From the NCBI RefSeq assembly GCF_000003815.2, contig NC_049997.1, positions 15,302,753 to 15,366,752 on the forward strand: a DNA stretch of 64,000 nucleotides, read 5' to 3'. The notes under the pieces were generated by a model. The model was not told the DNA's origin and did not search any database. It saw only the letters and a program-made list of their open reading frames with translations. Positions within the stretch are counted from its first letter, which is position 1, and each line of letters starts with the position of its first letter. This stretch comes from Branchiostoma floridae. Lineage: Eukaryota > Chordata > Leptocardii > Amphioxiformes > Branchiostomatidae. Position numbers and translations under genes: made by a program. Shown in pieces: positions 1 through 13,216 of this stretch.

Positions 1-1780
1 GAACTTTCCAACCATACCAAGTGTGTCAGGCCGGAACTTGAACCCTAGGCTACAATCGCGTTATTGAGTCATCACCCTACCCGGTGCCGTGACAGGCTTT
101 GTTTAAAAAAACGAGCTAGCGGTTGCGCCTATACAGAGTCCATATGATCAAGAATATCTCCAAAAGGAAGCATCCGACAATTTTGCGGTTTTCACCTTTC
201 TATTTCTTGCTAAGCAACCTTTCCAACCATACCAGGTGTGCCAGGCCGGAACTTGAACCCTAGGCTACAATCGCGCTATTATGTCATCACCCTACCCGTT
301 GCCGTGACAGGCGGTGTTTAAAAAAAAAAACAGCTAGCGGTTGCACCTGAACAGAGTCCATATGATCAAGAATATCTCCAGAAGGAAGCATCCGACATTT
401 TGCGGTTTTCACCTTTCTATTCCTTGCTAAGCAACCTTTCCAACCATACCAAGTGTGCCAGGCCGAAACTTGAACCCTATGCTACAATCACGTTATCAAG
501 TCATCACCCTACCCGGTGCCGTGACAGGCGGTTTAAAAAAAAAACCAGCTAGCGGTTGAGCCTAAACAGAGTCCATATGATCAAGAATATCTCCAGAAGA
601 ATGCATCCGACAATTTTGCGGTTTTCACCTTTCTATTTCTTGCTTAGCGGCCTTTCTAACCATACCAAGTGTGCCAGGCCGGAACTTGAACCCTAGGCTA
701 AAATCGCGTTATTGAGTCATCACCCTACCCAATGCCGTGACATGCGGTGTTTAAAAAACCAGCTAGCGGTTGCGCCTACACAGAGTCCATATGATCAAGA
801 ATATCTCCAAAAGGAAGCATCCGACAATTTTGCGGTTTTCACCTTTCTATTCCTTGCTAAGCAACCTTTCCAACCATACCAGGTGTGCCAGGCCGGAACT
901 TGAACCCTAGGCTACAATCGCGCTATTATGTCATCACCCTACCCGTTGCCGTGACAGGCGGTGTTTAAAAAAAAACAAACAGCTAGCGGTTGCACCTGAA
1001 CAGAGTCCATATGATCAAGAATATCTCCAGAAGGAAGCATCCGACAATTTTGCAATTTTCACATTTCTATTCCTTGCTAAGCAACCTTTCCAACCATACC
1101 AAGTGTGCCAGGCCGGAACTTGAACCCTATGCTACAATCACGTTATCAAGTCATCACCCTACCCGGTGCCGTGACAGGCGGTTTAAAAATAAAACGAACT
1201 AGCGGTTGAGCCTAAACAGAGTCCATATGATCAACAATATCTCCAGAAGAAAGCATCCGAATATTTTGCGGTTTTCACCTTTCTATTCCTTGCTTAGCGA
1301 CCTTTCCAACCATACCAAGTGTGCCAGGCCGGAACTTGAACCCTAGGCTAAAATCGCGTTATCAAGTCATCACCCTACCCGGTGCCGTGACATGCGGTGT
1401 TTTAAAAACCAGCTAGCGGTTGCGCCTACACAGAGTCCATATGATCAAGAATATCTCCAGAAGGAAGCATCCGAATATTTTGCGGTTTTCACCTTTCTAT
1501 TCCTTGCTAAGCGACCTTTCCAACCATACCAAGTGTGCCAGGCCGGAACTTGAACCCTAGGCTACAATCGCGTTATTAAGTCATCACCGTACCCGGTGCC
1601 GTGACAGGCGGTGTTTCAAAAAACGAGCTAGCGGTTGCGCCTATACAGAGTCCTTATGATCAACAACATCTCCAGAAGGAAGCATCCCGACATTTTGCGG
1701 TTTTCACCCTTCTATTCCTTGGCTAGCGAACTTTCCAACCATACCAAGTGTGTCAGGCCGGAACTTGAACCCTAGGCTAC

Positions 1781-2261
1781 NNNNNNNNNNNNNNNNNNNN
1801 NNNNNNNNNNNNNNNNNNNNNNNNNNNNNNNNNNNNNNNNNNNNNNNNNNNNNNNNNNNNNNNNNNNNNNNNNNNNNNNNNNNNNNNNNNNNNNNNNNNN
1901 NNNNNNNNNNNNNNNNNNNNNNNNNNNNNNNNNNNNNNNNNNNNNNNNNNNNNNNNNNNNNNNNNNNNNNNNNNNNNNNNNNNNNNNNNNNNNNNNNNNN
2001 NNNNNNNNNNNNNNNNNNNNNNNNNNNNNNNNNNNNNNNNNNNNNNNNNNNNNNNNNNNNNNNNNNNNNNNNNNNNNNNNNNNNNNNNNNNNNNNNNNNN
2101 NNNNNNNNNNNNNNNNNNNNNNNNNNNNNNNNNNNNNNNNNNNNNNNNNNNNNNNNNNNNNNNNNNNNNNNNNNNNNNNNNNNNNNNNNNNNNNNNNNNN
2201 NNNNNNNNNNNNNNNNNNNNNNNNNNNNNNNNNNNNNNNNNNNNNNNNNNNNNNNNNNNNN
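1781..2261. other. Assembly gap (481 N)
   Basis: Run of N inside the 215-bp satellite. The monomer pattern on both sides fits an eight-monomer period across the gap, so its length appears close to right. Confidence 0.99.
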
Positions 2262-4057
2262 TAAAAAACCAGCTAGCGGTTGAGCCTAAACAGAGTCCAT
2301 ATGATCAAGAATATCTCCAGAAGAAAGCATCCGACAATTTTGCGGTTTTCACCTTTCTATTTCTTGCTTAGCGACCTTTCCAACCATACCAAGTGTGCCA
2401 GGCCGGAACTTGAACCCTAGGCTAAAATCGCGTTATTAAGTCATCACCCTACCCAATGCCGTGACATGCGGTGTTTAAAAAACCAGCTAGCGGTTGCGCC
2501 TACACAGAGTCCATATGATCAAGAATATCTCCAAAAGGAAGCATCCGACAATTTTGCGGTTTTCACCTTTCTATTCCTTGCTAAGCAACCTTTCCAACCA
2601 TACCAGGTGTGCCAGGCCGGAACTTGAACCCTAGGCTACAATCGCGCTATTATGTCATCACCCTACCCGTTGCCGTGACAGGCGGTGTTTAAAAAAAAAC
2701 AAACAGCTAGCGGTTGCACCTGAACAGAGTCCATATGATCAAGAATATCTCCAGAAGGAAGCATCCGACAATTTTGCAATTTTCACATTTCTATTCCTTG
2801 CTAAGCAACCTTTCCAACCATACCAAGTGTGCCAGGCCGAAACTTGAACCCTATGCTACAATCACGTTATCAAGTCATCACCCTACCCGGTGCCGTGACA
2901 GGCGGTTTAAAAATAAAACGAACTAGCGGTTGAGCCTAAACAGAGTCCATATGATCAACAATATCTCCAGAAGAAAGCATCCGAATATTTTGCGGTTTTC
3001 ACCTTTCTATTCCTTGCTTAGCGACCTTTCCAACCATACCAAGTGTGCCAGGCCGGAACTTGAACCCTAGGCTAAAATCGCGTTATCAAGTCATCACCTT
3101 ACCCGGTCCCGTGACATGCGGTGTTTTAAAAACCAGCTAGCGGTTGCGCCTACACAGAGTCCATATGATCAAGAATATCTCCAGAAGGAAGCATCCGAAT
3201 ATTTGGCGGTTTTCACCTTTCTATTCCTTGCTAAGCGACCTTTCCAACCATACCAAGTGTGCCAGGCCGGAACTTGAACCCTAGGCTACAATCGCGTTAT
3301 TAAGTCATCACCGTACCCGGTGCCGTGACAGGCGGTGTTTCAAAAAACGAGCTAGCGGTTGCGCCTATACAGAGTCCATATGATCAACAATATCTCCTGA
3401 AGGAAGCATCCGACAATTGTGCGGTTTTCACAGTTCTATTCCTTGCTTAGCGAACGTTCCAACCATACCAAGTGTGTCAGGCCGGAACTTGAACCCTAGG
3501 CTACAATCGCGTTATTGAGTCATCACCCTACCCGGTGCCGTGACAGGCTTTGTTTAAAAAAAACGAGCTAGCGGTTGCGCCTATACAGAGTCCATATGAT
3601 CAAGAATATCTCCAGAAGGAAGCATCCGAATATTTTGCGGTTTTCACCTTTCTATTTCTTGCTAAGCAACCTTTCCAACCATACCAGGTGTGCCAGGCCG
3701 AAACTTGAACCCTATGCTACAATCACGTTATCAAGTCATCACCCTACCCGGTGCCGTGACAGGCGGTTTAAAAAAAAAACAGCTAGCGGTTAAGCTTAAA
3801 CAGAGTCCATATGATCAAGAATATCTCCAGAAGGAAGCATCCGACAATTTTGCGGTTTTCACCTTTCTATTTCTTGCTTAGCGGCCTTTCCAACCATACC
3901 AAGTGTGCCAGGCCGAAACTTGAACCCTATGCTACAATCGCGTTATTAAGTCATCGCCCTACCCGTTGCCGTGACAGGCGGTGTTTCAAAAAACGAGCTA
4001 GCTGTTGCGCCTATACAGAGTCCTTATGATCAACAATATCTCCAGAAGGAAGCATCC

Positions 4058-4619
4058 NNNNNNNNNNNNNNNNNNNNNNNNNNNNNNNNNNNNNNNNNNN
4101 NNNNNNNNNNNNNNNNNNNNNNNNNNNNNNNNNNNNNNNNNNNNNNNNNNNNNNNNNNNNNNNNNNNNNNNNNNNNNNNNNNNNNNNNNNNNNNNNNNNN
4201 NNNNNNNNNNNNNNNNNNNNNNNNNNNNNNNNNNNNNNNNNNNNNNNNNNNNNNNNNNNNNNNNNNNNNNNNNNNNNNNNNNNNNNNNNNNNNNNNNNNN
4301 NNNNNNNNNNNNNNNNNNNNNNNNNNNNNNNNNNNNNNNNNNNNNNNNNNNNNNNNNNNNNNNNNNNNNNNNNNNNNNNNNNNNNNNNNNNNNNNNNNNN
4401 NNNNNNNNNNNNNNNNNNNNNNNNNNNNNNNNNNNNNNNNNNNNNNNNNNNNNNNNNNNNNNNNNNNNNNNNNNNNNNNNNNNNNNNNNNNNNNNNNNNN
4501 NNNNNNNNNNNNNNNNNNNNNNNNNNNNNNNNNNNNNNNNNNNNNNNNNNNNNNNNNNNNNNNNNNNNNNNNNNNNNNNNNNNNNNNNNNNNNNNNNNNN
4601 NNNNNNNNNNNNNNNNNNN
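4058..4619. other. Assembly gap (562 N)
   Basis: Run of N inside the 215-bp satellite. Matching variant monomers at 3575 and 5299 again lie 1,724 bp apart across it. Confidence 0.99.
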
Positions 4620-5678
4620 CGTGACAGGCGGTTTAAAAATAAAACAGCTAGCGGTTGAGCCTAAACAGAGTCCATATGATCAAGAATATCTCCAGAAGGA
4701 AGCATCCGACAATTTTGCGGTTTTCACCTTTCTATTCCTTGCTTAGCGGCCTTTCCAACCATACCAAGTGTGCCAGGCCGGAACTTGAACCCTAGGCTAA
4801 AATCGCGTTATTAAGTCATCACCCTACCCAATGCCGTGACATGCGGTGTTTTAAAAACCAGCTAGCGGTTGCGCCTACACAGAGTCCATATGATCAAGAT
4901 TATCTCCAGAAGGAAGCATCCGACAATTTTGCAGTTTTCACCTTTCTATTCCTTGCTAAGCGACCTTTCCAACCATACCAAGTGTGCCAGGCCGGAACTT
5001 GAACCCTAGGCTACAATCGCGTTATTAAGTCATCGCCCTACCCGTTGCCGTGACAGTCGGTGTTTCAAAAAACGAGCTAGCGGTTGCGCATATACAGAGT
5101 CCTTATGATCAACAATATCTCCAGAAGAAAGCATCCGACAATTTTGCGGTTTTCACCTTTCTATTCCTTGCTAAGCGAACTTTCCAACCATACCAAGGGT
5201 GTCAGGCCGGAACTTGAACCCTAGACTACAATCGCGTTATTGAGTCATCACCCTACCCGGTGCCGTGACAGGCTTTGTTTAAAAAAACGAGCTAGCGGTT
5301 GCGCCTATACAGAGTCCATATGATCAAGAATATCTCCAGAAGGAAGCATTCGACAATTTTGCGGTTTTCACCTTTCTATTTCTTGCTAAGCAACCTTTCC
5401 AACCATACCAGGTGTGCCAGGCCGAAACTTGAACCCTATGCTACAATCACGTTATCAAGTCATCACCCTACCCGGTGCCGTGACAGGCGGTTTAAAAAAA
5501 AAACCAGCTAGCGGTTGAGCTTAAACAGAGTCCATATGATCAAGAATATCTCCAGAAGGAAGCATCCGACAATTTTGCGGTTTTCACCTTTCTATTTCTT
5601 GCTTAGCGGCCTTTCCAACCATACCAAGTGTGCCAGGCCGGAACTGCCCCCTAGGCTACAATCGCGTTATTAAGTCAT

Positions 5679-5778
5679 NNNNNNNNNNNNNNNNNNNNNN
5701 NNNNNNNNNNNNNNNNNNNNNNNNNNNNNNNNNNNNNNNNNNNNNNNNNNNNNNNNNNNNNNNNNNNNNNNNNNNNNN
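5679..5778. other. Assembly gap (100 N, placeholder size)
   Basis: Exactly 100 N, the usual convention for a gap of unknown length. The 1,724-bp register of the satellite is not kept across it. Confidence 0.99.
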
Positions 5779-8267
5779 GATCAAGAATATCTCCAGAAGG
5801 AAGGATCCGAATATTTTGCGGTTTTCACCTTTCTATTCCTTGCTAAGCGACCTTTCCAACCATACCAAGTGTGCCAGGCCGGAACTTGAACCCTAGGCTA
5901 CAATCGCGTTATTAAGTCATCGCCCTACCCGTTGCCGTGACATGCGGTTTAAAAAAAAACCAGCTAGCGGTTGAGCCTAACCAGAGTCCATATGATCAAG
6001 AATATCTCCAGAAGAAAGCATCCGACAATTTGGCGGTTTTCACCTTTCTATTTCTTGCTTAGCGACCTTTCCAACCATACCAGGTGTGCCAGGCGGGAAC
6101 TTGACCCCTAGGCTAAAATCGCGTTATTGAGTCATCACCCTACCCAATGCCGTGACGTGCGGTGTTTAAAAAACCAGCTAGCGGTTGCGCCTACACAGAG
6201 TCCATATGATCAAGAATATCTCCAGAAGGAAGCATCCGACAATTTTGCGGTTTTCACCTTTCTATTCCTTGCTAAGCGACCTTTCCAACCATACCAAGTG
6301 TGCCAGGCCGGAACTTGAACCCTAGGCTAAAATCGCGTTATTAAGTCATCACCCTACCCAATGCCGTGACATGCGGTGTTTTAAAAACCAGCTAGCGGTT
6401 GCGCCTACACAGAGTCCATATGATCAAGAATATCTCCAAAAGGAAGCATCCGACAATTTTGCGGTTTTCACCTTTCTATTTCTTGCTAAGCAACCTTTCC
6501 AACCATACCAGGTGTGCCAGGCCGGAACTTGAACCCTAGGCTACAATCGCGCTATTATGTCATCACCCTACCCGTTGCCGTGACAGGCGGTGTTTAAAAA
6601 AAAAAAAACAGCTAGCGGTTGCACCTGAACAGAGTCCATATGATCAAGAATATCTCCAGAAGGAAGCATCCGACAATTTTGCAGTTTTCACATTTCTATT
6701 CCTTGCTAAGCAACCTTTCCAACCATACCAAGTGTGCCAGGCCGAAACTTGAACCCTATGCTACAATCACGTTATCAAGTCATCACCCTACCCGGTGCCG
6801 TGACAGGCGGTTTAAAAAAAAAACAGCTAGCGGTTGAGCCTAAACAGAGTCCATATGATCAAGAATATCTCCAGAAGAAAGCATCCGACAATTTTGCGGT
6901 TTTCACCTTTCTATTTCTTGCTTAGCGGCCTTTCCAACCATACCAAGTGTGCCAGGCCGGAACTTGAACCCTAGGCTAAAATCGCGTTATTAAGTCATCA
7001 CCCTACCCAATGCCGTGACATGCGGTGTTTTAAAAACCAGCTAGCGGTTGCGCCTACACAGAGTCCATATGATCAAGAATATCTCCAGAAGGAAGCATCC
7101 GACAATTTTGCGGTTTTCACCTTTCTATTTCTTGCTAAGCGACCTTGCCAACCATACCAAGTGTGCCAGGCCGGAACTTGAACCCTAGGCTACAATCGCG
7201 TTATTAAGTCATCGCCCTACCCGTTGCCGTGACAGGCGGTGTTTCAAAAAACGAGCTAGCGGTTGCGCCTATACAGAGTCCTTATGATCAACAATATCTC
7301 CAGAAGGAAGCATCCGAATATTTTGCGGTTTTCACCTTTCTATTTCTTGCTAAGCGAACTTTCTAACAATACCAAGTGTGTCAGGCCGGAACTTGAACCC
7401 TAGGCTACAATCGCGTTATTGAGTCATCACCCTACCCGTTGCCGTGACAGGCGGTGTTTAAAAAAAAACAGCTAGCGGTTGCACCTGAACAGAGTCCATA
7501 TGATCAAGAATATCTCCAGAAGGAAGCATCCGACAATTTTGCGGTTTTCACATTTCTATTCCTTGTTAAGCAACCTTTCCAACCATACCAAGTGTGCCAG
7601 GCCGGAACTTGAACCCTAGGCTACAATCGCGTTATTAAGTCATCACCCTACCCGGTGCCGTGACAGGCGGTTTAAAAAAAACAGCTAGCGGTTAAGCCTA
7701 AACAGAGTCCATATGATCAAGAATATCTCCAGAAGAAAGCATCCGACAATTTTGCGGTTTTCACCTTTCTATTTCTTGCTTAGTGGCCTTTCCAACCATG
7801 CCAAGTGTGCCAGGCCGGAACTTGAACCCTAGGCTACAATCATGTTATTATGTCATCACCCTACCCGTTGCCGTGACAGGTGGTGTTTAAAAAAACGAGC
7901 TAGCGGTTGCGCCTATACAGAGTCCATATGATCAAGAATATCTCCAGAAGGAAGCATCCGACAATTTTGCAGTTTTCACCTTTCTATTCCTTGCTAAGCA
8001 ACCTTTCCAACCATACCAGGTGTGCCAGGCCGGAACTTGAACCCTAGGCTACAATCGCGTTATTAAGTCCTCACCCTACCCGTTGCCGTGACAGGCGGTG
8101 TTTCAAAAAAAAAAAAAACAGCTAGCGGTTGCACCTGAACAGAGTCCATATGATCAAGAATATCTCCAGAAGAAAGCATTCGACAATTTTGCGGTTTTCA
8201 TCTTTCTATTCCTTGCTAAGCGACCTTTCCCACCATACCAAGTGTGTCAGGCCCAAACTTGAACCCT

Positions 8268-8547
8268 NNNNNNNNNNNNNNNNNNNNNNNNNNNNNNNNN
8301 NNNNNNNNNNNNNNNNNNNNNNNNNNNNNNNNNNNNNNNNNNNNNNNNNNNNNNNNNNNNNNNNNNNNNNNNNNNNNNNNNNNNNNNNNNNNNNNNNNNN
8401 NNNNNNNNNNNNNNNNNNNNNNNNNNNNNNNNNNNNNNNNNNNNNNNNNNNNNNNNNNNNNNNNNNNNNNNNNNNNNNNNNNNNNNNNNNNNNNNNNNNN
8501 NNNNNNNNNNNNNNNNNNNNNNNNNNNNNNNNNNNNNNNNNNNNNNN
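8268..8547. other. Assembly gap (280 N)
   Basis: Run of N in the last monomers of the 215-bp satellite, 32 bp before the change to the 206-bp satellite. The junction itself is in called sequence. Confidence 0.99.
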
Positions 8548-8579
8548 AAATATAAAAAAAACAGCTAGCGGTTGAGCCT

Positions 8580-11120
8580 GGAGGATAACCGCTAACCGCT
8601 AAGCGAACCCTTCGGTAACCGCAAAAAAGCGACCCCATACGATCGGACTTAGGAAATTTCAGACAAAGTGTGCGTTACTTTCAACACTTGAATATCATAG
8701 TAAAACCCGTGGGCAGAAGGTAGAAAGTTATTTGAGTACCCAAAATTACTTTGTAACTTTTCTACATACGAATGAAGGCTCACCTGGAGGATAACTGCCA
8801 ACCCCAAAGCGAACCCTTCGGTAACCGCAAAAAAGCGACCCCATACGATCGGACTTAGGAAATTTCAGACAAAGTGTGCGTTACTTTCAACACTTGAATA
8901 TCATAGTAAAACCCGTGGGCAGAAGGTAGAAAGTTATTTGAGTACCCAAAATTACTTTGTAACTTTTCTACATACGAATGAAGGCTCACCTGGAGGATAA
9001 CTGCCAACCCCAAAGCGAACCCTTCGGTAACCGCAAAAAAGCGACCCCATACGATCGGACTTAGGAAATTTCAGACAAAGTGTGCGTTACTTTCAACACT
9101 TGAATATCATAGTAAAACCCGTGGGCAGAAGGTAGAAAGTTATTTGAGTACCCAAAATTACTTTGTAACTTTTCTACATACGAATGAAGGCTCACCTGGA
9201 GGATAACCGCTAACCGCTAAGCGAACCCTTCGGTAACCGCAAAAAAGCGACCCCATACGATCGGACTTAGGAAATTTCAGACAAAGTGTGCGTTACTTTC
9301 AACACTTGAATATCATAGTAAAACCCGTGGGCAGAAGGTAGAAAGTTATTTGAGTACCCAAAATTACTTTGTAACTTTTCTACATACGAATGAAGGCTCA
9401 CCTGGAGGATAACCGTTAACCGCTAAGCGAACCCTTCGGTAACCGCAAAAAAGCGACCCCATACGATCGGACTTAGGAAATTTCAGACAAAGTGTGCGTT
9501 ACTTTCAACACTTGAATATCATAGTAAAACCCGTGGGCAGAAGGTAGAAAGTTATTTGAGTACCCAAAATTACTTTGTAACTTTTCTACATACGAATGAA
9601 GGCTCACCTGGAGGATAACTGCCAACCCCAAAGCGAACCCTTCGGTAACCGCAAAAAAGCGACCCCATACGATCGGACTTAGGAAATTTCAGACAAAGTG
9701 TGCGTTACTTTCAACACTTGAATATCATAGTAAAACCCGTGGGCAGAAGGTAGAAAGTTATTTGAGTACCCAAAATTACTTTGTAACTTTTCTACATACG
9801 AATGAAGGCTCACCTGGAGGATAACTGCCAACCCCAAAGCGAACCCTTCGGTAACCGCAAAAAAGCGACCCCATACGATCGGACTTAGGAAATTTCAGAC
9901 AAAGTGTGCGTTACTTTCAACACTTGAATATCATAGTAAAACCCGTGGGCAGAAGGTAGAAAGTTATTTGAGTACCCAAAATTACTTTGTAACTTTTCTA
10001 CATACGAATGAAGGCTCACCTGGAGGATAACTGCCATGACACCCAAGCGAACCCTTCGGTAACCGCAAAAAAGCGACCCCATACGATCGGACTTAGGAAA
10101 TTTCAGACAAAGTGTGCGTTACTTTCAACACTTGAATATCATAGTAAAACCCGTGGGCAGAAGGTAGAAAGTTATTTGAGTACCCAAAATTACTTTGTAA
10201 CTTTTCTACATACGAATGAAGGCTCACCTGGAGGATAACCGTTAACCGCTAAGCGAACCCTTCGGTAACCGCAAAAAAGCGACCCCATACGATCGGACTT
10301 AGGAAATTTCAGACAAAGTGTGCGTTACTTTCAACACTTGAATATGATAGTAAAACCCGTGGGCAGAAGGTAGAAAGTTATTTGAGTACCCAAAATTACT
10401 TTGTAACTTTTCTACATACGAATGAAGGCTCACCTGGAGGATAACCGCTAACCGCTAAGCGAACCCTTCGGTAACCGCAAAAAAGCGACCCCATACGATC
10501 GGACTTAGGAAATTTCAGACAAAGTGTGCGTTACTTTCAACACTTGAATATCATAGTAAAACCCGTGGGCAGAAGGTAGAAAGTTATTTGAGTACCCAAA
10601 ATTACTTTGTAACTTTTCTACATACGAATGAAGGCTCACCTGGAGGATAACTGCCAACCCCAAAGCGAACCTTTCGGTAACCGCAAAAAAGCGACCCCAT
10701 ACGATCGGACTTAGGAAATTTCAGACAAAGTGTGCGTTACTTTCAACACTTGAATATCATAGTAAAACCCGTGGGCAGAAGGTAGAAAGTTATTTGAGTA
10801 CCCAAAATTACTTTGTAACTTTTCTACATACGAATGAAGGCTCACCTGGAGGATAACTGCCAACCCCAAAGCGAACCCTTCGGTAACCGCAAAAAAGCGA
10901 CCCCATACGATCGGACTTAGGAAATTTCAGACAAAGTGTGCGTTACTTTCAACACTTGAATATCATAGTAAAACCCGTGGGCAGAAGGTAGAAAAAGTTA
11001 ATTACTTTGTAACTTTTCTACATACGAATGAAGGCTCACCTGGAGGATAGCCGCTAACCGCTAATTCGGTAACCGCAAAAAAGCGACCCCATACGATCGG
11101 ACTTAGGAAATTTCAGACAA
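8580..11120. repeat. Second satellite array, 206-bp monomer, about 12.4 copies
   Basis: Monomers begin GGAGGATAAC at 8580, 8786, 8992, 9198, 9404, 9610, 9816, 10022, 10230, 10436, 10642, 10848 and 11042. The period is exactly 206 bp except for a 2-bp insertion in the copy at 10022 and a ~12-bp deletion near 10995 in the copy starting at 10848. Copies are nearly identical beyond their first ~25 bp. There the monomers fall into type A (ACCGCTAACCGCTAAG or ACCGTTAACC) and type B (ACTGCCAACCCCAAAG), in the order A B B A A B B B A A B B A. The last copy is truncated at the sequence AATTTCAGACAA. No coding content is evident. Confidence 0.96.
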
Positions 11121-12035
11121 TTAGGAACATATATCATCACGAAGAAGTATTTAAAAACATATGAGACACTCTTGTTCTTCATTTCTGCGCGTGACATCAT
11201 ATTTTCCAGTCATCATCTTGACAATCCCGCCCCGCCTGTCTGGTGACCCAGGCAGTAATTGGCTGATTTCGCATAAGGTAGGAGAACACAATTTTTCGCC
11301 TATGGGGATTTATATTGTTAAGGTCCCCGAAGTGAGGAGGTTCGACGCCTCAAATTTGTATAGCAGGGTGCCAAAGTAATTAACAAGAATTGAATATGTT
11401 GGAGCTCAGGGCAGAATGTACAAAATTTGTGAAAATGAGTTTAAGTTTGCCTACTCGTTTCCCCAGAAAGAACACTTTGAAATGACTCCCAGCGGAGATC
11501 ACCATACTGCAGCCGACACACGGATGTAGCGGGAACAGGATTCGTGCGCGAAATTCTACCCAGCCAAACAAACATCGTAACCCAAGTCATACAGCCTCAA
11601 AACTTACGCATTCCTCTGCTATCCAGCACAGTTTCCGACTCGCTGACGTGCACAGAAAATTTTGTATGGCTTTTCAAGAACTGCGACGTACTATTTTGTG
11701 CCCGACCTACTTTTGTCCACGGGGGTCACCCATAAATACTGTGTTCTGCGACCATTCACCATTTGTACACTTTCAATAATTCGCTACGCCAGGGTTCCGG
11801 ATATGGATGTTACCACCGTTGCTCAGGGTGCAAAACCAGGGTGGAACCAGCAAAACCTTCAGTACGAGGAAGGCAAAGCATATAAACTAATTATTTGTCC
11901 GGCAAAATATAGTTACAGTGCACAGGACATGGTTTAATCACTTTCTGACAACAAAGAACAAAGGCTGCAGACGAAACGCAAGATAAAACTGATTGGCATG
12001 ACTTTAATAGATCCCTTCATTTGGAAGATTGTGAG
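11121..12035. other. Non-coding stretch after the satellites
   Basis: Short unrelated open frames of up to 91 codons are present, without recognisable domains or exon structure. No repeat family was recognised. Nothing supportable as a gene. Confidence 0.5.
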
Positions 12036-12150
12036 GTTTGTTTGTTTGTTTGTTTTATTGGGATCTCCATTAGTGATACTAAATGTAGTATCACTATTCT
12101 TCCTGGAGTCCTACAATTCATAGGTCGGACTAAATATTTGGTTTCGCATC
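12036..12150 (-). mobile_element. Truncated 3' tail of a non-LTR retrotransposon
   Basis: Read on the minus strand, the sequence holds a short hairpin (TAGTGATACTA paired with TAGTATCACTA), then CCAATAAAAC followed by a run of CAAA units. Such hairpin plus short-repeat tails mark the 3' ends of CR1/L2-like LINEs. Only the tail is present, as expected for a 5'-truncated insertion. The family is not identified from sequence alone. Confidence 0.5.
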
Positions 12151-13178
12151 CTGAAGATCTGACTGGAATATTGGACTGAACTTGAAAATGTTTGTCAATG
12201 CTACACACATCATGTAATATGTTTTATGTCATACCTGGGCCGCGATAACGTTCGATACAGGTGTTCCGGACCGTGTGATAAAAAGCCGTACCACACAGGC
12301 TTCGAAGTTATATCAAACAGGCTTTCATCGATTGATTCGAGCATACACTGCACACGATACTGGTAAAGTACGATAATTATCTAATTCAATTGTAGATTAC
12401 AATTACATTAGATTATTATAAATACATATAATAGCTAAAATATGTGTTATTATCAGCGTTAAGGTAGTCTGGAGTGGTCGCTGATGAGTTTTTGGGTGTG
12501 TTTTTGGTATTTCAACCATACCATTTTAATTAATATATGGACGTATGGACGCTTTTTTTCGACTGTACGTCATCGATTACAGATAATTATAATCTTTGCA
12601 AATTAGTATGACTTCATGATGACGTGATTAAGAATTATAAGTCCGCGCTCATTTTAAGACAAAAATGCTAAAATATGTTTCACTTGGCTTGCAATACGAT
12701 GATCATTAATGAAACTTCACAAAAATGTACATAATATTGATTTAAACTGAATAGCTACGTGTGTTTTCATTATATTTTGAAATGCTGATTTTTTCTTCTG
12801 AATTTACGTAGATAATTTTATTGATGTTTAACCAAAGAACAACGAGGAAGACACCCACCTCAGACATTTGTGTAGCAGCTGGCGGCCAGCCGTGCCCTCA
12901 GCCCACACGATTCTTGTTCAAGTGACGAAAAATAATCCTGGTGACGGTACCACGTGTCCGAATTCAACAAAAGGGAACCCAGATACATCTTATAAGTCCA
13001 CAAGAGGTGCTGCCTTCCTCGACTGCAAGTGGTGTCCAATTTTGAAGCTATAATGAGTAAATGAATGCGATTCTCAAAACAAGGCGGTGTGTTTTGATCG
13101 TCGACCATCTTGGAAATTTCCAACTCTCGTACCCAGGACACTGCGTGATAATCTAACCTGGACAAGAGAGGAGAGAAT
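12151..13178. other. AT-rich non-coding stretch
   Basis: AT-rich sequence without a convincing exon. A 101-codon minus-strand open frame at 12860-13165 has no recognisable motif. The right end supplies the target site of the transposon that starts at 13189. Confidence 0.5.
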
Positions 13179-13188
13179 AGCTCAGACT
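13179..13188. repeat. Left 10-bp target-site duplication
   Basis: AGCTCAGACT directly precedes the left inverted repeat and is repeated exactly at 18613-18622, directly after the right inverted repeat. Confidence 0.9.
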
Positions 13189-13216
13189 AGGGCTGGGTAC
13201 CGGTGTGACAGCGTTC

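Larger units (their letters stand above)
1..8579. repeat. Satellite array, ~215-bp monomer with higher-order structure
   Basis: Tandem head-to-tail monomers; the landmark TTTCCAACCATACCA recurs at 5, 220, 437, 653 and 867, giving spacings of 214-217 bp. Monomers differ at scattered sites and in the length of an A-run near GTTTAAAAA. Particular variant monomers recur at an exact 1,724-bp offset (for example the stretches at 780-1700 and 2504-3424, and 3575 and 5299), equal to eight monomers. All small open frames in the array are chance frames. The array is open at the left edge and ends abruptly at the junction with a different satellite. Function is unknown; a structural or pericentromeric role is only a possibility. 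Confidence 0.95.

Noticed and set aside
712..6925. Repeated 60-90-codon open frames in the 215-bp satellite (for example starting MIKNISRRKH)
   Set aside because: They follow the monomer period and shift or break with A-run length; they are by-products of a tandem repeat.
8580..11120. Regular repeat resembling a CRISPR array
   Set aside because: The whole 206-bp unit repeats with no variable spacers, and the genome is eukaryotic.
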